Positions 39,194 through 49,800 of a stretch of DNA of 64,000 nucleotides are shown piece by piece. This DNA is from Ancylostoma caninum (lineage: Eukaryota > Nematoda > Chromadorea > Rhabditida > Ancylostomatidae): positions 62,001-126,000 of the forward strand of contig JBAJFG010000016.1 of the NCBI GenBank assembly GCA_037903475.1, read 5' to 3'. Positions within the stretch are counted from its first letter, which is position 1. Each line of letters opens with the position of its first letter. A program made the position numbers and the translations under genes. The notes beneath the pieces were generated by a model. That model had not been told where the DNA came from. It saw only the letters and a list, made by a program, of their open reading frames with translations, and searched no databases.

Positions 39194-42100
39194 TCAAATA
39201 AAATACGGTAGTTTTAACATAAACTCTTTGGTGATTTGCTGGAGATTAGCTGTCAGGACAGGGACCCGGGCCTCTGGATACTCGACGAGGTCGCGATAGC
39301 TGCAGTGGGCGAGATGGTCGCTGAGTTCCTGAGCAGGCTCCCAGACATATTCAGGAGTTTTGTCGGCGACTGAGAAGTCGATTGCCTGGAATAATGCCAG
39401 GATAACTAGAGAGAAGCCACTTTCATCCGGAAAAGGCCACAATTTTTCCAACTTCTTCAGATATCATCATTAAAAGAAGAGATAATCACTTACTATTCCA
39501 CTCTCAACCCAACATCCATCGCATTTTTCCCACAGCAAACTGACCATGGATCTTTCCTTCGCACAGGCGAACACAATCGCTCGTAAAGCTCTGGAAAGTA
39601 ATCCCAGCAATAGTGAGAGTATTAAGCTGCTAGGATTTTATCCACGACCTGCACGTCTGTGACAAGGATCGAATAGCCGAATTGGGTAAATAGTCGATCA
39701 GAGAAATGACTAGCCAAGCAGGAAGAGAATCCAGCGGTCGGGCACTCGTCGAGTCTTCACAGCTCTCTGGGGTTGAGGGACGGAACGAGAACGAATCCAG
39801 AGATGATAGAAACCAGAAAAGATTTTTTTTCGGCAAAGAATTGCCAGGAAATCGATGAAAATATCTCAGAATTACTTCAAAGTCCCTCAAGTCCCTCACC
39901 TGATATTTCCCCTCTTAGGTGTCAAACGTTTTGTGTAAAACAGACAACCACGCATCCAATTTGGACATCTCACCACCAAATCTGACAGACTATCAATGGA
40001 GCGCACATGTTGCGAGATGTGGTGGTCTGCATATTCTGTTCGACGAAAAGTCTTCAAACACCTGCAATTACCCTTTTATAAGTAATTACAACTCAAAATT
40101 TCAGGATTTCCGCAACCTCCTTGTGTACAGCGATCCTCCTGCCCGTATAAAAGCGATGTTCTCACCGCGCACCAGGAATTCAGGCATACTTTCTGGAGCA
40201 AAATTTATCTGGAAGTGTAGTCTATAGGCTCTTTTTGTGTAGGAAAAGAGCAGGAAACCTACTTGAAGATCATACATCTTATGGAAATCATCTATCTTCT
40301 TCTCGCGCTTCTTCACTCTCTTGGTCTGTTCGTACTTGGCGGACTCATTACCGAGGGTGTGCAGGTGCTGGCTCGAAGGGTCAATCTCAAACATAAATGG
40401 AGAAAATTTTCTAATAACCTACTCATTATGAGAAGTTGAAAGCACCTAATCTGAGATCATGAATTTCATTACACGCAAATACGTACACATATTGAGGTGA
40501 TCACAAAGTCGTAGTGATAGTAAACCCTATATGGAGATAAAATGACTTTCTGCCGATTTTTCACTATTTTATGTACAAAATGTGTACTACTTAATGAATT
40601 AATGAAAGCAACCTGACACATGTAGCAATTGGCAAACATGGCTCTCTTCCTCTTCAACTTCGCTTCCTGAAAAAAAAAACAGTGAGAGATATATTGCGAT
40701 CCAGGGTTACAGTCGGGTCCGGCAGCCAGTGCAGATGGGCGCCGGCGGGCGCCGGCCGCCGCCACCCTCCGGCGCCCCGGTATTATTGAGCTATAAATCA
40801 CTCGAGCTTGGGAGAAAGCGAAGAAAAATACAATTTTAGTCCATAGTAGACAGAGTGCATTGGATATGTTAAGGCTATAAAGCAGGGGACCATTTTCACA
40901 ACTTTCACGTTTTTTCATTTTTGTGATTTTCATGGGGAAAGATTCCTGAATACACAATGAGCGAAGCCAACTCTTCCATTTTCTGCTATAGTACACTGCT
41001 TCGCGAATACAAAAATGGCCGTTATTCTTCTATAGATGGACACAGTACTTCAGTTATCCCATTTGAATAATAAAGCTCATCCAATTCGGGATCCTCAGAA
41101 ATAATTGAAATCCGTATAAATTGTTCCATATCCATTGCGAAGTAGTTCTACCGCTGTCATTTATCTTTCGTGGAGCAGTCATTTACGGCGGAGTTACTCT
41201 CTCCCGGTTTCCCTCAACATTGAAAAAGTGGTTTTTCACTATTACTTACACTATTACTATTACTTACACTTACACTTATCGTAGTTATCTTCGAAATTTA
41301 TGCAAAACGTTGCCGGATGCCTTCCTGGACTACCCGAAGGAGATCACGGGGGACGTTCCAAGCAGTGAACCCCAAACACTGCGACACTTAACTCTGGATC
41401 TCCAACGGAGTGGAACCAGAGATAGGGACAGATTGCAATCTGCCACTCAAACCACTGAGCCATCCGGGCTACTTTTTATGTTGGAGTTCGTTAGATAACT
41501 GCAGCAGTCGTAGGCAGCATACTATATGTATTTGCAAAACGGGGCACAGGGCAGGATTCGATCCTCTGACCACCACAACGTCGATCATTCGCTCAACCCA
41601 CTGAGCTATGCGCGCACGCGACCATACAAATAGTGTCCAATCTTACTTACACTTACACTTATCGTAGTTTATCTTAGAAATTTAGGTGAAAAGGGAGTTG
41701 GGTAGGGCCACTCCTGTGAAGCCTAAGCCTAAGCCTCTGAGGGACGTAACGTCGAGCACTATCTATATAACCCTTTCTTAACACTTTTCCGAGCAAAATC
41801 GCATTTTCGACGGAGCTGAAATCTTTTCCAGAAGCAGTGGGCCAGCACGAGTCTCGGATGATCAGTTTCCAAAGACCTCCTCCAGAAATTCGACTTTCAC
41901 AGCTGGTACGCTCTAGACAAACCAATGAAAAAATGATATCACCTTCATTCTGCATTCTTCATCGCTGCTGTTCTCGCCATCCTTAAATTCTGCCGTTCCC
42001 ACAAGTGTGCCATCAAAGTTCCGAATCTGAAACCCGAATTTTGCAATGAGGGCTATGGCTGAGGCTAACTCCGCTAACTCCTCATCCTCAAGCAGGGATA

Positions 42101-43750
42101 CACTGCAGGAAGAGCACATGTTGTTCAGGAGCGAAGAAAACACGCAAAGATTGCTGAACCTCTGTTCTCACCTGTTGTCAGTCACAGAAGAGCAGGAAGC
42201 ACGATGTTCTCATGAGTGCACTCACACGTTGTAAAGGAAATGAAAAAACCCACGAAAACAGCTGAAAACTTAACTCTCTGAGGGGTAAAACTGGATGTGA
42301 TGGGTGCAATCCATCTCGACGACGAACACGATCAGACCTCGAGAAACCGTAGCTCTTCACGATCACGTCCTGAATCCGTGATTTCCCGAATCTTTCACAT
42401 GGTATAGGATTAGTTTTCACTTGCACATGAGGAAACTCAGCTAGGTGTTGGGGAGGAGCTTGAAGAGAATCCAAAGAAAACTTACAAGTAATGCTTGAAA
42501 ATTCAAAAGAAGTGTCAAGCTTATTTATATTTGATGATTTTGCTGCTCAAGTGAGATACTTTTTCAACTTGCGTAACTGTTGATACTACCTCGAAAACGT
42601 GGACGTCTTCCGCGCGTGTTTTATAGCGTCGCTGCGACAGAATCGTGGCGGGACCTACCCGACCACCTCGCTTGGAGCGTGCGTTTACCGCATCCTTCAT
42701 CTAAGTCCCGCCACAATTTTGCATCCAAGGAATCTCTCTACTTTTTCGAAAATGACGGCTCTTTATGATGGTTCTTTTTTCCTAGCGGAGTGCCGATCTT
42801 TTTAAAACATCCTTTACTGACTCTGGTTGGGGACGGGTATTACCTAGTACCGTTGAAGTATCCGGAGTTGCTGTAAACTTCAAAAGACAGATAAGCTTGA
42901 AAATAAGCACTTCTCCGGTGAGAGGCAGTGTACTATTCCGGAAAAAATCGAAAGATCCTGGCTACTAGAGCGAGGAGAAGATTAGGTGATTCAATGGTGT
43001 TCTTGAACAGATTCAGGATTGTACTCAGAAAATACTTCAATCGTTCTTATTTATGTTTTCTAGTTCTTTCAACCTAAATTTTTCATCACAAAGTTCCCAT
43101 TTTAATGAAAAGAATTTAACTTCAAACTTCACCACTCACCTGGTCAGAAAGTGTGAGAGCGACATCCAGAGGAAGATTCCCGAATTTTCGCTCCGGCTCC
43201 GCCTCAATCCTTTTACCCCAGTTCTTCAGCTGCAACTTTGACAGTGGTGTAAGTGCGTATCGTGCCCATTCCCTTCAACACTTCCCTCTTGCTGGACATT
43301 TATGGAACTGTTCAGGTAAGGATTATAGAGGCAGACCTCCCACAAACAACAACACTCGCGCAGCACCGTTCGAGATGTCGGGAGCGTTTGTCCCTCCTCA
43401 CCAGCCTGTCGCAACCATAACTTGCGTTGATGCATGGGACCATGGTCTATAAACACAAGATTTGGGGAAATCTGTTAAGTGTCCAGAAAAGAAGAAGATT
43501 CTGATGCCTTGTGACAAATTTCGTTGATATGATCCTCCATTTTGCACTCATGCATTGGAATCGAGCACTGTGGACATCGGATCACCTAAACTGCAACGAA
43601 AGAGGAGACTGAGGAGTTCGCTTCGGGAGATGTTTCCCAACATGCCTGACACTTTACGATTCCCTCAACGTCACATTTAGCCCTATGGCAGTTGATGCAG
43701 TGGGTATAGTGAACAACATGTCGAGGAGCGTACGGATCGAGCTCGTCCAT
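39194..43750 (-). CDS. FBXO30/FBXO40-like F-box protein with N-terminal TRAF-type zinc finger
   Basis: I place 14 exons: 43658-43750, 43508-43585, about 43348-43446, about 43140-43229, 42275-42480, 41943-42102, 41877-41912, 40613-40666, 40263-40385, 40129-40208, 39900-40061, about 39649-39864, 39494-39590 and 39194-39385. The product is about 561 residues. The start MDELDPYAPRHVVHYTHCIN leads into a Cys/His region (HCINCHRAKC, then CPQCSIPMHECKMEDHI, then VPCINASYGC). This parallels the zinc-binding N-terminus of FBXO30/FBXO40. A LDVALTLSDQ segment, the FRRTEYADHHISQHV region and a C-terminal F-box (LDSLPAWLVISLIDYLPNSA) follow, then SMVSLLWEKCDGCW and ELSDHLAHCSY, all in the family order. 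The F-box would bind Skp1 in an SCF ubiquitin ligase. Intron 2 uses a GC donor. Element copy 4 sits in intron 7. Boundaries of exons 3, 4 and 12 are the least certain. Confidence 0.8.
40710..41736 (-). mobile_element. TIR element with two tRNA-like modules, copy 4 (right end missing)
   Basis: The left end is intact (TA at 40708-40709, tip CAGTCGGGTCCGGCAGCC). Similarity stops at about 41736, right after GCCTAAGCCTAAGCCT, without the right inverted repeat, so it is truncated. The tRNA-like modules are on the minus strand at 41397-41469 and 41541-41616. It lies in an intron of the F-box gene, about 45 bp from exon 8 (40613-40666). Confidence 0.85.
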
Positions 43751-45848
43751 TGCTTCGGGAGGAGTCCACGGCTTCACAGTAAGAAAAGAAACTTCTGGGG
43801 AGCCCTCGCCTGTGGCTGTAGAGATAATAGTTCTAAAATCCACGAAAAGTGAGTTTTCTCCATAAATGGTTACCTTTCTGAAGCACATGGACGAAATTGA
43901 GAATTAAAGAACTTAAAAATGTATCTTTTGTGCATGTGAACAAAGCAAAAAGTAGTGGTAAAATCAAAGGCGAGCACAGCTTCTTTTACCAGTAATGAAG
44001 CATTATTTTGAGATCAAATCCCAATAATTGATGGAAACAAGCATAACTGCAAATCAATTTTCTAAAAACATAAGCATTTGTGTATGTCAGCCCGCTCCAT
44101 CGTTGGATGAGTCATTCCAGAATCCACAGCTTCACGGTGTCCTCGTGCGAATAATGTTCAACATTCAAGGCAACTTCAAGCAATTCTGGCATTGAAGAAG
44201 TATTATTTCCACACTCGACTGCATGTCGAATTATTTCCACACTCGATTGCATGTCGAACCTTCCACCAGGAAACCGAGGAAGGTGGATAGATTTGGGAAA
44301 GAGTATTTGTCCAGAAAGATAGGGAAATCGGCTCTAGAATAGGTACAGTTCGGAGCATCCCTACTTCACTTTGAAATTGGCCAAAATCGCCGGCTTAGGG
44401 ATCGGATACCGATTTTGCGACAACTGAATTGTGAAATCGTCCTATTATAGAAAAGTAAGCGGAGCAAAGTAGGAATAGAGAAACGGAGAAAAACAATCTA
44501 GTTTTTTCCTTGAGATTCTGGAACTAGTAACATTGAGCGAGTAAGGTGTGTGAGAAAAATGAGTAGAGATTTGGCGCAAAATTGTGATAAAGCGAGGACA
44601 CTTAAAACTTCGTGATGAAGCTAGAAACTGTTAGCCCACCCCACATGGGACTGAGGTTGGGACGATTACGGTTCTTTCCATCGCTTTATTTTGTAGTACA
44701 TTGCATTTCAACAAATTTATAGGGATAGAACAGAAAGAACGCAACTACGCGGGCTGAGTTTACTAGTTTTTTAAGAAGATAGCGAGAGTATTGTAGACAT
44801 TTATTGCTCCTGCACTTTCAGTGGATGTGAAACAACGCTTCTCACTGAATTCTCCATCATAGTGTCGAACAGAAGTGATATTTTCAAGGTAACATATATA
44901 AATTTGTAGTAGAGATTGACTATCCCTCTTTGACTACACAAAGACAAGTGACTCATGACGTTTTTCCTCCCATTACTGGCATTCGATTCCTCAGATAGTC
45001 GCATTGAAACACATTGAAATTCCAGGAGAACGGCACTTGACACCCAAGAACCTCGTCATATTCTTTTGACAAAACCGCGAAGAGCCGTCAAATTCTCTTG
45101 ACAAAACCGTGAAGAGCTGTTCACTTCCAGTCGGTGCCAATCCGAGAGCTACTAAGGAAAATCAGGGGCTGGAAGAGTTGAAAAAGTCATTTTCTTTCAA
45201 TTTTTAGCAAGCAAGCGAGAGACATGGCAGGAATTGAAAAATGGAAACAAGGAAGAAGCCTTTTTTTTACTCGAGTAAGAGGATTTCCAAGGAGGAACAA
45301 GGAGAAAAGAAGCACTGTTCCTCACCTAGAGACATGAAAGCACAGTTGAAATGACAATGTCCGCATTCACCATCGAAATGTTTCAAATCAAACAAAAACA
45401 AAATGTTTCAAATCAAACAAAAACAAACGGCCTGTCCCTGCATCAAGTGCAAAATCGACACTTCATCGAAAAAAAGTGCAAATATCCCGACAATTAAGGA
45501 TGTTGATCATCCAAGTTGGCAATGGCCTGGAAGCAGATTCGAGAGACGAGTAAAATAGCGATCAATCGATGGCGCAGAAAATAAACACTAGTTTAAAGCA
45601 AGTGCTCTGCAGTGACGCTCACTGTTCATCCTCGAATTTGTCGAGGATCTGGCTCTATCAGCTGATTGACTGCATTTTTCTGCAAAACTACGTCAGTGTC
45701 ATTTCATTTAGGGTCATTGAAATGTTAAGAAATCTGAGGAGTCGAAACACGAACAACAGCTGGAAAATGGCTGGTTGAATTCAGCTGAATTCTGCAGGAA
45801 GAACTTGAGACGAAAGTAGCAGTATTTCATGAATAAAGCTGAAGACAG
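43751..45848. other. Intergenic with small local tandem duplications
   Basis: No gene is supported. Three local duplications are visible: TTATTTCCACACTCGAYTGC twice near 44205-44260, TTGACAAAACCGYGAAGAGC twice near 45066-45117, and ATGTTTCAAATCAAACAAAA twice near 45377-45427. Confidence 0.5.
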
Positions 45849-46812
45849 CTATACAAAATGGAAAGTAAAAGCTCTTCGATTACATGGATAAATAGGTATT
45901 TGATGGAGCTTTATGTTCGTTCGAAATCCGGAAACTGCAGAGAACTCCTGGATCTTATGCTCACAGAAAAACAGAACATGTGATCATACGTGACTAGGCC
46001 ACCATCCAGTGTTAATGTTACCATCCAATACAATCGCAAAGAAATCAGAGCCGATCTTCTCCAGAAATAAAGTTCCTTTGTGGATATAGGATTCATTGAC
46101 AGAATGCTCATTTTATCCAATTTCATCTCGAGGGTTTTCCAATTGCCACTTTGTTGAGTTGATTTTACACAGAAGTTACATGATTATTACCACAAATAGT
46201 ATTATGTAGAAGAGTTCGTAGAGCTTTTGGAACGTTTTCCAGGATGTGATAAACTTCTAGAATATTTCTATGGTGCTCCTGCTTTCTCAGCATCTTCAAC
46301 TTTTTAAAAGCCAAATTTCTCAATTCTTTCTGACTGAACAACCTACCCAAGGTAAATGTGTGAACACCGCATATATTTACCCGTCGTTAACGTGGACGTC
46401 AACACGTTGACCTCGGGTAATCCATTACTGAATCCTGGAACTGGTTTTACCTCCCCTTCGGTCATAAAAGGTCAGAAAACAACCACTGAAGGCATATTCG
46501 TAGTAATGCCCAAATTGTTCATGAGCCTACGAATTAGGAAAAACAACTGATTCTAACGGGATGGCAATTGCAAAACAAAAGGAAAAGAAGGAAAAAATCA
46601 GGCTGCAGGCGTTGGAAAACACCAGAATTCGTTAACGTTCCATAGACATAGTCCGCGACGGAATCATGACGTGCCTGTATTTTATAGATATGGCTGATTT
46701 GTGGAAGGATATAGGATCGATCTATCAAAAGTACCAAAAAAAACCCTGGAATATCAGAGCATCCCGATGTATCTACAGGCATGAAAATAAACCATTTATT
46801 GTGCTTACACAT
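45849..46812 (-). CDS. Unrecognised multi-exon gene downstream of the zinc transporter
   Basis: Five exons chain in phase: up to 46674 (or 46812) to 46621, 46429-46526, 46191-46342, 45990-46075 and 45849-45953. They give at least 164 residues. Recognisable stretches are ARHDSVADYVYGTLTNSG, AHEQFGHYYEYAFSGCF, LAFKKLKMLRKQEHHRN, YHILENVPKALRTLLHNTI and GSDFFAIVLDGNINTGWW. The aromatic-rich, evenly mixed composition and five matching phases argue for real coding sequence. I do not recognise the family. The 5' end is unclear: no ATG is in frame in the first firm exon unless the open frame extends to 46812, which overlaps the poly(A) signal of the zinc transporter. It may be an operon partner, a remnant, or the 3' end of a longer transcript. 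Confidence 0.5.
46795..46800 (-). terminator. Poly(A) signal AATAAA of the zinc transporter gene
   Basis: AATAAA on the minus strand lies about 95 bp past the zinc transporter stop codon (46895-46897). Confidence 0.55.
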
Positions 46813-46894
46813 TCAACCTTACGAAAGAAAATAAGCATATTCCCGTTGGTAATTTCTTGAAAGCATGTGAAGTAAGAGAAGCTGAAGAGGTTTG

Positions 46895-49800
46895 TCACTT
46901 TGGGACATCACAGAGATCGCAATCCTTCTCAGCGACGAATCCTTCGATTTGAACGGTGCTTTCGTGGACGCCGTACTCATTTTTGAGCATTGCTCTGGTA
47001 TCCCGTAGCACAGACTGGGCGTGCTCCGGTTCTGCCACTTCCAGATGAACGGAGACTGCGACCTTCAAATGAAATATTTAGCAAATGGAAGGCGAATCAC
47101 GAAACAACGAGCCAGCAAACAGATGAGCGAAAATTTCAGTAGTACTAGAGAGGTTTGTTACAAACAGCGCTGAGTTTTCGAAACATTAATATTGCTTGGC
47201 TACTGAGATTATTCTTGGCTCTCTCCTACCAGTATATTGCTCTAGATTACATTTTTTGGCATTCATCCAGATCTCAACAGATCAGAACGTTTAATTTGTC
47301 TTCTCATAAGCTAGATGTGTCGCGTCCCCTTTTAAAAAACAGAGAACGAGAAAAAAAGATTAGAGCAAGACGAAGTTTGATGCTGGTTCTACATTTCCAA
47401 AGCCGAAGGAACTGTTCTTGCGTCGGAAAGAAAAGTGCCTTTAGTTTTCCTAGCCCTTACTCAGTGGCTGCGGAGTCTTAATGGATCTCACAACATAGAT
47501 TAATGCCAGAATCTATAGTAATTCCAGCAATTAACATTGGAACATCGACTTATTTCCTCTGGAGCGACTAAGGACCAGTAAATTCACGATTTGTTCCGAG
47601 AATATTTGGAAATTTAGTGGGATTCTAATTTTAATGAAGAACTGAAAGTATAAGTAATGCATTACCCCTTTCTCGAACATTTTCGACAAAAAATTATAGT
47701 GTACATATGTACATTAACAATGACAGTGTATTCCGTAGTCTGTGGGTAACGAAATATGTGTGTGCTTACGACCGACTCACTTGCTATGTTTTTGGAACTT
47801 TTTGAAAAAAAAAACGGTCCAGAAAAATTGTAATAGTACGAAACATTAGAAAATGTGTGTATGAACTAAAATCCCGTCATGATCTCGTACCTTATCCATG
47901 GTGAGGGCCCATATACGCAAATCGTGAACTTTTTTCACACCATTAATCTGCTCCAATGATGCAAACACGTTAGAAAAGTCGATATTGTTAGGTCTGCCTG
48001 AAAAGAAAAAAACATGTAAAATATCTCTAGTGGCTCAAGCAATATAACACAAAGATCCCAAAGTAAAATCCTGGGAAAAGTCCCGATCCATGGGCAAGAT
48101 CCGTTGAATAAACTAACCTTCAAGTAAAACCACTAGTGCATCTCTCAGTATATAAATAGTTGTACAGAGCACAATCACGCAGAATATGAGAGTACATATT
48201 GGATCAGCTATAGTCCAGTCTTCCTAAATTGACAGAATAGATTATTGTGAAGGGAAGTTTCCCGCATTATTCTTTTTTTTTCAGCTCTTACTAGACTTTC
48301 TCCAAGTTTTAAAGCATATTTGGAAGTCTTAAAAGTATACGTAATCAAATATTTCTAAGAGAATCAATTCCAATTCAAGGCATATCAAAGTTAACCTTGA
48401 TTCTTGGCTATGGTACGAAAATTAAGGGATAAGTTTCAGTACAACTCACGTTGAAAAATATGATGAGCGCAGCGATAAGGACGCCAACACTCTGGATGAG
48501 ATCTCCGAGGACGTGAATGAATGCGGCTCGGACATTGATGTTCGGCGAATCATCCGAGAGATCGCCTAAGGGAAGTTAGATCGCATAGGAAGAAAGAAAA
48601 AAATTACGATGACGATGATAAGCTCTCTGCTCTAACTAATAATGTACTCCTTATTCGCTGAGTCATGGAGTTACTCCAGAAATTTTTGGAACTGTTGAAG
48701 GTTACAGAGTTTAAGGTCTGCAATTACAGAATTACCGCTAGTAGGAGATTGACGTTTATGACTCAACGTGGCAGGAATGCGCGAGTTTGTTTCAGTTGTG
48801 GATCACATCTACGGATATGGGAATACGATCAGATAGCCAGTGTCCTCTTCGTGTTCAGGGGTTCACTGGCAGAGAAACGAGAGAACCTATGATCATGTGG
48901 AGAACACAGACGATGGCAGAAATACTCTTACCCGCCTTCTAGCTGCCTTTTTTCCCGTTTTTCGATAAACAGGAAACGTAAAAGAATCCAGAAAGTGACC
49001 TTTGGATTTTTTACAGAAGGTGGAGAGGAAATTTCCAGCAATCTAAGCGAGAATGAATGACTTCAAAGTCGCAGTGTCCTCCGAGTGCCTGGGATGGAAA
49101 AACGTCAGGATAGCGCGAGTCTAAAGGGGTCGTAGAAGATAAGTACTCGGGAGTGAAGATTCCTAAAGTCTAGAGAACGGGGATTTTTTTCCATAACTTC
49201 TCTACGGAGATATTTCAAAAATAACGCCAGCTTCCTCTCGGATCTCCAACTTCCACTGGGAAATTCGGAACAAATACAGCAAAAAAAAAAGAAACATTAA
49301 GAAGCCAAAATTGAGGTCACAAGGGTATCCAATTTTTTTTCTGAAAAAACCTGTCATGAAATACATATAGCTTGGTAAATGTAAGTCCTTCAACACCAAT
49401 TTGAATGGATTTAGGGAAATAATCGACTAGTATTTCGAGGGCATTTGTCTGAACTTTTTGTAGACCATATTTTATTTTTTCCCTGTGTAAAGGAGAAACT
49501 ATGAGACTATGAGAAAAACTACTTAAATGATGTAAAAACGAGGATTTAATGTAAGAACATAAGTAAATAGTCAGGATTAAGGCCACATACCGTGTTCTGC
49601 CGAACCTCCGCCATCACGATGTCCATGCGCATGGCCATGGCTAGATCCTCCACCATGTGAATGCGCATGACCTCCGAAGTAAAGAAGTACTCCCATTCTG
49701 AGGTGAACATTCTAATTAACTTGTTTGTCACAGGATATAGCTAACTGCTCCCTTTGCAAACTTGGATTTTTGGAAGTACCAAGAGTTGAGAGCAAAAAAA

